DNA of 64,000 bases, taken from the NCBI GenBank assembly GCA_020638495.1, contig JACKIN010000001.1:768752-832751 (forward strand), read 5' to 3'. Shown piece by piece: positions 1 to 6,879 of this stretch. The translations under genes were made by a program, and so were the position numbers. Numbering within the stretch: the stretch's first letter is position 1; each line of letters starts with the position of its first letter. The notes beneath the pieces are model-generated. The model ran no database searches, had not been told where the DNA came from, and saw only the letters and a program-made list of their open reading frames with translations. The stretch comes from Geminicoccaceae bacterium (GTDB lineage Bacteria; Pseudomonadota; Alphaproteobacteria; Geminicoccales; Geminicoccaceae).

Positions 1-1026
1 GCCCGGCTCGATACGACCTGGCCAGCGCACCATGGCCGGCACGCGCCATGCCCCTTCCCAGTTGGTGTTCTTCTCGCTCCAGAACGGGGTCATCGCGGCA
101 TCGGGCCAGGTGTTCATGTGCGGCCCGTTGTCGGTCGAGTAGAAGACGATCGTGTTGTCGGCGATGCCGAGCTCGTCGAGCAGGTCGAGGAACTGGCCGA
201 TATGCATGTCGTGCTCGACCATGCCGTCCGAATACTCGTCCTGGCCGGAGATGCCGCGCAGCTCCTCCTTGACGTGCGTGCGGAAATGCATCCGTGTGCC
301 GTTCCACCACACGAACCAGGGCGTGCCTTCATCTTCCTTGCGCTTGATGAAGTCGATGGCCGCGGCGACCGTCTCGTCGTCGACCGTCTCCATCCGCTTC
401 CTGGTCAGCGGACCAGTATCCTCGATCTCGCCGTCGGCCGACGACTTGATCACCCCGCGCGGGCCGAACGCCTCCCGGAATGTCCGGCCGTCCGCCAACT
501 GCAGGTCGCCCGGGTAGTCCTCGTTCTCCGGCTCCTCCTCGGCGTTGAGGTGATAGAGGTTGCCGAAGAACTCGTCGAAGCCGTGGTTGGTCGGCAGCAT
601 CTCGTCCTTGTCGCCGAGATGGTTCTTGCCGAACTGGCCGGTGGCGTAGCCCTGGGCCTTGAGCAGGCCGGCGATGGTCGGGTCCTCCTCGCGCATGCCG
701 ATATCGGCGCCCGGCAGCCCGACCTTCGAGAGCCCGGTGCGGAACACGCTCTGGCCCATGATGAACGAGGAGCGGCCGGCTGTGCAGGACTGCTCGCCGT
801 AGTAGTCCGTGAAGAGCATGCCCTCATTGGCGATGCGATCGATGTTCGGCGTCTCGTAGCCCATCAGGCCCCGCGTATAGGCGGAGATGTTCGACTGACC
901 GATGTCGTCGCCCCAGATGACGAGGATGTTCGGCTTGTCGGCGTCCTGCGCGTTGGCCGGAGCCGGCCCGGCAACCAACGCCAGGCCCACGGCGAGCACA
1001 GTCGCCAAGCCTGCTTGATGTTTCAT
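1..1026 (-). CDS. Arylsulfatase, C-terminal end outside the window
   Basis: This sulfatase-family enzyme hydrolyses sulfate esters and is probably exported. It begins with a typical signal peptide (MKHQAGLATV, then a hydrophobic stretch and ANA-Q). The metal-binding Asp pair is visible as WGDD at residues 39-41. The modification motif CTAGR at 81-85 carries the Cys that becomes formylglycine; it has Ala where the classical motif CxPxR has Pro, a variant found in a recognised group of bacterial sulfatases. GKNHLG and STDNG further along fit the fold. There are 342 codons inside the window and the gene runs off the left edge, so the C-terminal part is missing. It is divergent from an AraC-type regulator about 150 bp away, which could control it. 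The family is clear; the substrate is not known. Confidence 0.9.
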   Translation of the reverse strand, partial: MKHQAGLATVLAVGLALVAGPAPANAQDADKPNILVIWGDDIGQSNISAYTRGLMGYETPNIDRIANEGMLFTDYYGEQSCTAGRSSFIMGQSVFRTGLSKVGLPGADIGMREEDPTIAGLLKAQGYATGQFGKNHLGDKDEMLPTNHGFDEFFGNLYHLNAEEEPENEDYPGDLQLADGRTFREAFGPRGVIKSSADGEIEDTGPLTRKRMETVDDETVAAAIDFIKRKEDEGTPWFVWWNGTRMHFRTHVKEELRGISGQDEYSDGMVEHDMHIGQFLDLLDELGIADNTIVFYSTDNGPHMNTWPDAAMTPFWSEKNTNWEGAWRVPAMVRWPGRIEPG

Positions 1027-1176
1027 GCAGCGTCTCCTCCCGGGAGTTGTTCTAGCGTCGGCCCAAAATGCCTCGGCATGCGTGTCCTTGGCACGGACGG
1101 ACATAGCGCTAGTTCTTGGACGGCGCTTACCATTTTGCGTCTGCGATTCATTGGAGCACGAGGAGCTCGGCGAGCC

Positions 1177-2181
1177 ATGCCAAGCCGGTTCATCACCACC
1201 GCCGTGCGTGGCTTCGGCCCGCTGCCGAGGATCGTGAGGGAGGCGGTTGGCGAGCGCGCGGCCAACCTGCTCTTCACCGATGCCGGCGTGCCGCTGGCTC
1301 TGCTCGACCGGCCCGATGCGCGGCTGCCGCTCGTCGACATGATCGCGATCTTCGAGCGGGCGGCGCTCCTCCTGGACGATCCGTTGCTGGGCCTCGACGT
1401 GGGCCGCGCCATGTCGCCGGAGACCTACGGCGACTGGGTGCGCTACGCGCTCGCCGGGCGGACGTTGCGCCATGGCATTGCCCGGCTCTGCCGGGCCATG
1501 CGCTATTATCAGGCAGCGGGCAACATCCGCGCGGAGGTCCACGGCAATCTCGTTCGACTCGCCTATCACCAGTCTGTCGTCGACGCGGCCCGTGCGCGCC
1601 AGCATGCGGACCACGCCCTGCTACCGCTGTTGGCGTTCGTGCGGCGGTTCCTCGGGCCGGCCTGGCAACCACACTGGGTCGAGCTTCCCTACCGGCCGGC
1701 CGCCGGAACCGACGAGCTGGCCACCCGGCTCGGTGTCGAGGTGCGCTTCGGGCGACCCGGCGTGGGCATGGTCTTCGAGCGCGACTTCCTCGATGCGCCG
1801 GGCAACACCGCGCCGCCGGCGTTCGCCGCGTTGCGTCGGATGGTCGAAGGCCGCCCCGACGGCGAGGTCACCGCGGCCTTGATCGATGTCGTCGACCTGC
1901 GCCTCACCGATGGCGAGGTGGCACTCGACGGGGCAGCGAGCAGGCTCGGCCTGCAGCGGCGGGCCCTGCAGCGGCACCTGCAGGCCGAGGGCCGATCCTA
2001 CCGCCAGATCGTCGATGCCGCCCGCCGCGCCCAGGCCGAGAAGGCGCTCGCGACCACCGCCCGGCCGATAGCGGAGATCGCCCAGAGCCTGGGCTATGGC
2101 GAGCCGGCCCATTTCAGCCGTGCCTTTCGCCGCTGGCACGGCTGCAGCCCGAACAGCTGGCGGCGCGAGCGGGCGGGCTGA
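1177..2181 (+). CDS. AraC-family transcriptional regulator with arabinose-binding-like N-terminal domain
   Basis: This cytoplasmic DNA-binding regulator has about 334 residues. The N-terminal two thirds resembles the ligand-binding domain of the OruR/ArgR-type AraC group (residues about 20-200). The C-terminal 100 residues hold the two helix-turn-helix motifs, including SRLGLQRRALQRHL and the second-helix block PIAEIAQSLGYGEPAHFSRAF. The reading frame is open far upstream, but that part lies antisense to the sulfatase gene. I chose ATG 1177 because AGGAG lies about 12 bases before it and the recognisable domain starts just after. It diverges from the sulfatase gene and converges with the GntR gene, ending 14 bases before it. 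The effector is unknown; local control of the sulfatase is an inference from position. Confidence 0.85.
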   Translation: MPSRFITTAVRGFGPLPRIVREAVGERAANLLFTDAGVPLALLDRPDARLPLVDMIAIFERAALLLDDPLLGLDVGRAMSPETYGDWVRYALAGRTLRHGIARLCRAMRYYQAAGNIRAEVHGNLVRLAYHQSVVDAARARQHADHALLPLLAFVRRFLGPAWQPHWVELPYRPAAGTDELATRLGVEVRFGRPGVGMVFERDFLDAPGNTAPPAFAALRRMVEGRPDGEVTAALIDVVDLRLTDGEVALDGAASRLGLQRRALQRHLQAEGRSYRQIVDAARRAQAEKALATTARPIAEIAQSLGYGEPAHFSRAFRRWHGCSPNSWRRERAG

Positions 2182-2195
2182 GCGGCGAGTCGCCT

Positions 2196-3044
2196 TCAGC
2201 CGGGCTCGCTCTCCGCCTCGAAGGTCAGGCTGAACTCGTCCGCCCGATTGCGGTTGATGGTCAGCTCGACCGGCGCGCCGTGCTCGTCGAGGTAGATCAT
2301 CTCCATGGCCATGATCGGCGCACCCTCGTCGCAGTCGAGCCGGCGGGCGAGCTCCGTGTCGGCCACCTCGGCCCAGACGGTGACCTTCGCCCCCCGGAGC
2401 CGGATGCCCAGATGGCGCTGAACGGAGCGGAAGACGACCACGTCGTCGAAGTGCTCGCGCCTCAGATGGTCGCCGACCGCCGGCGGGAAATGAAAGGTGT
2501 TGAAGGCGATGGGGCGGGAATCCTGGAGCAGGATCGCCTGCAGGCAGAAGGTGTGGTCGCCCGGCCCGAGGCCAAAGACTTCCTGCGCCCTGGCCGAGCG
2601 GCGACGGCGGTAGTCGAGGATTTCGATCTCCCGGCCCCTGGTCGAGGCGATGATCGAGGCCAGGGTGTCGAAGCTGAAGCTCGCGCCGGGCTTCGGCGGC
2701 GGGCTGGTGACGATGCTGGGCTTGGCCGACTGCTTGCGCACCCGCCCTTCCGCCTCGAGCTCGCGGAGCGCGTGCCGCACCGTGATGAGGCTCACGCCGA
2801 AGAGCTTCGCGAGATCGGCCTCGCGCGGCAGGATGCTTCCCGGCCGCAGGCGGCCGGCGAGCATCGGCTCGCGGATGATGTCGGCGATCTGCCGGTAGAG
2901 CGGACCCTTGCGGCGGTCCGGCGCACGTCCGGCGAGGAGGCCGAGCAGCCCGCCCGCCTCGTCCTCTCCCCGTGCCCCGGATCGAGCCCAGCCGGTGCGC
3001 TCTGCCTTACCAGTCGCGGGCATAGCCGGCGGTCCAGCCACCAT
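2196..3044 (-). CDS. GntR-family regulator, HutC/UTRA subfamily
   Basis: The protein has up to 282 residues. The winged helix-turn-helix starts near GPLYRQIADIIRE (about residue 48) and includes ADLAKLFGVSLITVRHALREL. A UTRA effector domain follows (about 115-275), with PIAFNTFHFP and PIMAMEMIYLDEHGAPVELT. It is the last gene of the leftward dctP-dctQ-dctM-SDR-gntR operon and its longest start overlaps the SDR stop by 38 bases. A later start nearer the HTH is possible, because the first 45 residues look non-conserved. UTRA regulators usually sense a small metabolite of the pathway they control. A candidate operator lies at 6819-6834 in front of dctP. Autoregulation through that site is an inference. 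Confidence 0.88.
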   Translation of the reverse strand: MVAGPPAMPATGKAERTGWARSGARGEDEAGGLLGLLAGRAPDRRKGPLYRQIADIIREPMLAGRLRPGSILPREADLAKLFGVSLITVRHALRELEAEGRVRKQSAKPSIVTSPPPKPGASFSFDTLASIIASTRGREIEILDYRRRRSARAQEVFGLGPGDHTFCLQAILLQDSRPIAFNTFHFPPAVGDHLRREHFDDVVVFRSVQRHLGIRLRGAKVTVWAEVADTELARRLDCDEGAPIMAMEMIYLDEHGAPVELTINRNRADEFSLTFEAESEPG

Positions 3045-3786
3045 CGATCACCAGGGTGTGGCCCGTCACGTAGGAGGCGGCCGGCGACGCCAGGAAGAGG
3101 ACGCCATTGGCGATCTCGGCGGTGGTGGCCGGCCGCTTCATCGGAATCGCCGCCATCTGCCCGGCGTGCAGGTCCTGAGCCCGGCTCGCCGGGTCCTGCA
3201 TCCAGCGTTCCCAGGCCTCGGTCGCGGTCGAGCCAGGCGCCACGGCGTTGACGCGCACTCCATCGCCGGCGAGCTCGATGGCCATCGAGCGCGTCAGGTT
3301 GATGACCGCGGCCTTGGCGGCGATGTAGGGGCTCTGCAGGCGCAGCGGCGCCAGGCCGGTGGTGGACGCGATATTGACGATGGCACCGCTGCCCCGGGCC
3401 TTCATTGCGGCCGCCACCACCCGGCTGACCAGGAAGACGCCGGTCAGGTCGATGGCGAGGATCTGGTCCCAGACCGGAATCGGGAACTCGTCGATGGTCT
3501 TGCGGTCGGCGGCGTTCACGCCGATGCCGGCGTTGTTCACGAGGATGTCGATCCGCCCGTGGCGGCCCATGATCGCGGCGAGACCGTCGGCGATCGACGA
3601 ACGGTCGGCGACATCGATGACGACGGCGTCGCCCCGGCCGGCCACGGTCTCGCGCAGCCGCGCCGCGTCGCGGTCCGTGAAGATCACGGTGGCGCCGTTG
3701 GCCAGGAGGGACTCGGCCGAGGCCTTGCCGATGCCGGTCGCGGCACCGGTGACCAGAGCGATCTTGCCTTCGAGGTCCACGTTCAC
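3007..3786 (-). CDS. Short-chain dehydrogenase/reductase (classical SDR)
   Basis: This NAD(P)-dependent cytoplasmic oxidoreductase has 259 residues, normal for the family. It shows the Rossmann motif TGAATGIG at 14-21, the structural NNAG motif near residue 89, and the catalytic Ser-Tyr-Lys set (NIAST, then SPYIAAKAA). The C-terminus carries VTGHTLVIDGG, the usual end of 3-oxoacyl-reductase-like SDRs. An Asp after beta-2 (FTDRD) favours NAD over NADP. The start lies 23 bases after the dctM stop, so it is probably co-transcribed with the TRAP transporter and oxidises or reduces the imported hydroxy- or oxo-compound. The true substrate cannot be read from the sequence. Confidence 0.9.
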   Translation of the reverse strand: MNVDLEGKIALVTGAATGIGKASAESLLANGATVIFTDRDAARLRETVAGRGDAVVIDVADRSSIADGLAAIMGRHGRIDILVNNAGIGVNAADRKTIDEFPIPVWDQILAIDLTGVFLVSRVVAAAMKARGSGAIVNIASTTGLAPLRLQSPYIAAKAAVINLTRSMAIELAGDGVRVNAVAPGSTATEAWERWMQDPASRAQDLHAGQMAAIPMKRPATTAEIANGVLFLASPAASYVTGHTLVIDGGWTAGYARDW

Positions 3787-3809
3787 TTCATCCCTCCGGG
3801 TTCATGGGG

Positions 3810-5084
3810 TCAGCGCCCGACGAGCGTGGGCAGGCCGGTCGACAGGATCGGAAACAGGCACAGGAGGACGAGCACGGCGATCTCGGCCAGGAAGAACCAG
3901 CGCAGCTCCTGCCAGATGGCGCCCATGGTGAGGTTGCCGATCCGGCAGGTGACGAAGAGGCAGACGCCGACCGGCGGCGTGATCAGCCCCATGGTGACGG
4001 CGATCAGCATGACCATCGAGAACTGGTTGTCGTCGATGCCCATCTGCCGGGTGATCGGCAGCAGCAGCGGCGCGAGCAGCAAGAGGGCCGGCCCGGCGTC
4101 GAGGACCAGGCCGACGACGACGAAGAAGGCGGCGCAGACCAGCAGGAAGAGGAACGGATAGTCGCTGAGATGGGCGAGAAGATCGCGGGTGATGCCCTGC
4201 ACGCCGCCGAGAATCAGCACGTAGTTGACGATCAGCACCGTCGCCAGGACCAGCAGCAGCGCCGCAGTCAGCCGTGCCGCGGCACGAAACGACATGAGCA
4301 GCTCGCGCCAGGCGAGCTCGCGGAAGACGACCGTGCCGAGGAGGATGGCGAGCACCACCGCGATGCCGCCCGCCTCGGTCGGGGTGAAGACGCCGGAGAC
4401 CGTGCCGAACAGAATGAAGGCCGGCAGGGTCATGACGACGAGGCCGTCGCGCAGCGCCGGCAGTCGCTGCCCGGCCGGCACCGTCATGGCGCTTTGCGGC
4501 AGCTCGCCGCGCAACGACTTGACGAAGACCACGACGGCGCAGGAGAGGCCGAGCAGCAGCCCCGGGACGATGGCCGCGAGGAAGAGGGTGAGGACGGAGA
4601 CCTGGGCCACTGCCGCGTAGATGACCATGATGACGGAGGGTGGGATGATCGGGCCGATGATGGCCGATGCCACGGTCAGCGCTGCGGCGAAGGCGCGGCT
4701 GTAGCCCTCCTTGGGCATGGCGTTGATGAAGACGCGGCCGAGCGAGGCGATGTCCGCGATGGCGGTGCCGGAGATGCCCGCGAACAGAATGGACGCGACG
4801 ACGTTGGCATAGGCGGTGCCGCCGCGCACCCGCCCGACGATGATGGTGGAGAGCATGATCAGGCGGTCGGCGAGACGGGCACGGACCATGATCTCGCCGA
4901 CGAGGATGTAGAAGGGTGCCGCCAGGAGCACGAACGAGTCGAGCCCGGCGAACATCCGGCTGGCGACGTTCAGGAAGGCGAGGTCCTCGACATAGAGCCC
5001 GGCCATGGCCGAGAGGCCGAAGGCGAAGGCGATCGGCAGGCCGCCGATGATGAGGATCGCGAGGGCCAGGAAGAGCAGGATCAT
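3810..5084 (-). CDS. dctM: TRAP transporter large permease DctM
   Basis: This is the inner-membrane ion-coupled permease subunit, 424 residues with about 12 hydrophobic segments. It starts MILLFLALAILIIGG and includes the family-typical stretches SILFAGISGTAIADIASLG and GPIIPPSVIMVIYA, with PPVGVCLF near the C-terminus. The frame is open further upstream, but ATG 5084 is the natural start because it overlaps the dctQ stop in an ATGA arrangement. It works with DctQ and the periplasmic DctP encoded just upstream. The neighbouring SDR and GntR genes imply uptake of an organic acid or similar metabolite; the substrate is unknown. Confidence 0.93.
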   Translation of the reverse strand: MILLFLALAILIIGGLPIAFAFGLSAMAGLYVEDLAFLNVASRMFAGLDSFVLLAAPFYILVGEIMVRARLADRLIMLSTIIVGRVRGGTAYANVVASILFAGISGTAIADIASLGRVFINAMPKEGYSRAFAAALTVASAIIGPIIPPSVIMVIYAAVAQVSVLTLFLAAIVPGLLLGLSCAVVVFVKSLRGELPQSAMTVPAGQRLPALRDGLVVMTLPAFILFGTVSGVFTPTEAGGIAVVLAILLGTVVFRELAWRELLMSFRAAARLTAALLLVLATVLIVNYVLILGGVQGITRDLLAHLSDYPFLFLLVCAAFFVVVGLVLDAGPALLLLAPLLLPITRQMGIDDNQFSMVMLIAVTMGLITPPVGVCLFVTCRIGNLTMGAIWQELRWFFLAEIAVLVLLCLFPILSTGLPTLVGR

Positions 5085-5602
5085 GCGCCCGCAGCCCCGG
5101 TCGGGTCGGCGGCGTCGGTCGGGTCGAGCGGCAGGAAGACGTCGACGGCCTTCGCCAGCTCGGCGAGCAGCAGGAGCCCGCCGCCGATCACGAGCGCGCC
5201 ATAGGCGTAGACCATCGGCAGGCCGAGCGTGGGCGAGGTCTGCATGCCGTTCTTGAGGCAGTAGATCACGCCCTGATAGAGCACGACGCCGGCGAAGCAG
5301 GCGGCAAGCAGGTGGATCAGGGCGCTGTGCAGCTTGCGGCAAGCCGGGCCGCCGACATGCCGGAAGAGCTCGAGGCTGAGATGCTCCTCCCGCAAGCTCA
5401 CGCCCGCGGCCGCGAGGAAGGTCACCCAGACGGCGCCATAGCGCATCATCTCCTCGCTCCAGGAAATCGAGTCGAGCATGACGTAGCGCATGAACACGGC
5501 GGCGAGGTTGAGGATGGTGACGGCGATGAGCACGAGGCCGGCGAGCAGGTCGGCGCCGTCCACCAGCACCCGCACCGTCGTCCGCAGGGCCCGGTACGTC
5601 AT
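5081..5602 (-). CDS. dctQ: TRAP transporter small permease DctQ
   Basis: This is a 173-residue membrane protein with four hydrophobic helices (about 15-37, 50-70, 92-112 and 130-150). The family signature SWSEEMMRYGAVWVTFLAA lies at about 46-64, followed by the loop REEHLSLELF. It pairs with DctM; stop and start overlap by four bases. Between dctP and this gene lies a 69-base gap holding a GC-rich hairpin. The C-terminal tail is Asp/Ala rich and not conserved. Confidence 0.92.
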   Translation of the reverse strand: MTYRALRTTVRVLVDGADLLAGLVLIAVTILNLAAVFMRYVMLDSISWSEEMMRYGAVWVTFLAAAGVSLREEHLSLELFRHVGGPACRKLHSALIHLLAACFAGVVLYQGVIYCLKNGMQTSPTLGLPMVYAYGALVIGGGLLLLAELAKAVDVFLPLDPTDAADPTGAAGA

Positions 5603-5627
5603 CTATGACCTCGTCGCGGAGGAAGTC

Positions 5628-5657
5628 GGCGACGGCGCCGGGAGCGCCGCCGTCGCC
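5628..5657 (-). terminator. Hairpin between dctP and dctQ
   Basis: GGCGACGG (5628-5635) is exactly complementary to CCGTCGCC (5650-5657), with further partial pairing inside. There is no T-run after it on the minus strand. It therefore looks less like a full terminator than an attenuating or mRNA-protecting hairpin, which would leave the binding-protein transcript in excess over the permease transcript. Confidence 0.5.
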
Positions 5658-5671
5658 CGTCCATCAGGGTG

Positions 5672-6730
5672 TCACTCGGCCTGGCCGTAAAGGCGCGCCT
5701 CGGCCTCGGCGGCGGCGGCGAGCACCCGGTCGACGGTTTCCTGGCCGATCTGGCCGGCGATGAAGTCGATCACCGCCTGCTGCGCCTGCTCGCGGAAGAG
5801 CTGCTTCTCGCTCGGCGAGTTGACATGGATGGTCATGCCCTTGTCGCGCAGGGCGTCGACCGCGGTGATGTCGGCCATCGTCTTGATCGCGTTGGCAGCA
5901 GCGCTGTGCAGCGCCACGGCCTCGTGGAGGATCTTCTGCTGGTCCGCCGTGAGGCCCTCGTAGACGTCGTTGTTGATGATGATGAGGTGGAAGCCGTAGA
6001 TGTGCTCGTTCACGCTCATGTATTTCTGGACTTCGTAGATGCCGGCGTCGAGCACGGTGATCGCCGCGTTCTCCTGGCCGTCGACGACGCCGGTGCGCAG
6101 CGCCGGGATCAGCTCGGGCCAGGCGATCGGCGTGGCCGAGGCGCCCATGGCGCCCATGAACTCGACATAGACCTGGCTCTGCATGGTGCGCATCTTGAGG
6201 CCGGCCAGGTCGTCCGGCGTCTTGATCTCGCGCTCGTTGTTGGTGAGGTTGCGAAACCCGTTCTGCGAGAAGCCGAGCGTGCGGATGCCGGTCGCCGCAA
6301 GCATCTCCTTGGTCAGGTCCTCGACGATCTCGGTGTTGGCGAACTCCCAGGCCGCCGCCGACGAGCCGAAGAGATAGGGGATCTGGAACGCCTGCATCGG
6401 CGGGAAGAAGGATCCCAGCACCGAATCGTCGGTCAGGGCCATGTCGAGCGTGCCGTTCTTGACCTGCTCGGTCACCTGCAGCGACCCGCCCAGCGTGTTC
6501 CAGAAGATCTCGATCTCCATCTCGCCGCCGGACTTGTAGGCGACGTAGTCGCGCATCGCCCGCAGACCGACCGACATGCCGTCGGTCGGCGATTCGTTGG
6601 CGCCGACGGAGAAGCGGAGCTTGACTTCCGCCGCCGTCGCGCTGCCGAGAACCACGCCGATAGCGAGGGTCGCCACCGCGCAAGCCGACAGCACGCGGCG
6701 CGTCGCGCTCGCAAGACCATGACCACGCAT
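5672..6730 (-). CDS. dctP: TRAP transporter periplasmic substrate-binding protein DctP
   Basis: The periplasmic solute receptor has 352 residues. It has an n-region MRGHGLASATRR, a hydrophobic core and a likely cleavage at SATAA-E. The family core is seen in LFGSSAAAWEF, NGFRNLTNNEREI, LAGLKMRTM and the substrate-contacting region PIAWPELIPALRTGVVDGQENA. An upstream GTG at 6742 is in frame, but ATG 6730 has GGAGG five bases before it, so I take ATG. It is the first gene of the leftward operon dctP-dctQ-dctM-SDR-gntR. A promoter and operator-like element sit at about 6819-6854. Confidence 0.93.
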   Translation of the reverse strand: MRGHGLASATRRVLSACAVATLAIGVVLGSATAAEVKLRFSVGANESPTDGMSVGLRAMRDYVAYKSGGEMEIEIFWNTLGGSLQVTEQVKNGTLDMALTDDSVLGSFFPPMQAFQIPYLFGSSAAAWEFANTEIVEDLTKEMLAATGIRTLGFSQNGFRNLTNNEREIKTPDDLAGLKMRTMQSQVYVEFMGAMGASATPIAWPELIPALRTGVVDGQENAAITVLDAGIYEVQKYMSVNEHIYGFHLIIINNDVYEGLTADQQKILHEAVALHSAAANAIKTMADITAVDALRDKGMTIHVNSPSEKQLFREQAQQAVIDFIAGQIGQETVDRVLAAAAEAEARLYGQAE

Positions 6731-6818
6731 CCTTGCCTCCACTGATCTGTTGCTGATCGCGGGCTATCCTGCCCGCCTCGCCTGCCGACCGGCGGGCTTG
6801 TGGGACTCGCCGGTAACG

Positions 6819-6834
6819 ATTATGGTATTATAAA
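6819..6834. promoter_or_regulatory. Operator-like 16-mer between dctP and the E1-fusion gene
   Basis: ATTATGGTATTATAAA stands out as an AT-rich island in GC-rich DNA and is an imperfect inverted repeat (ATTATG-N4-TATAAA). Thirteen of its 16 positions match the perfect palindrome at 51837-51852. It overlaps the predicted -10 of the dctP promoter. TTATAA-AC-TTATAA at 6828-6841 adds a second symmetric element. Binding by the local GntR or IclR protein is an inference. Confidence 0.55.
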
Positions 6835-6854
6835 CTTATAAGACTGGCAAGCAA
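6827..6854 (-). promoter_or_regulatory. Predicted sigma70-type promoter of the dctP operon
   Basis: On the minus strand a perfect TATAAT (6832 to 6827) lies 16 bases after TTGCTT (6854 to 6849). It is about 100 bases upstream of the dctP ATG. The -10 lies inside the operator-like 16-mer, which fits repression. Confidence 0.5.
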
Positions 6855-6879
6855 GCGGCGCCGGACAGGGAGTGGTGGC

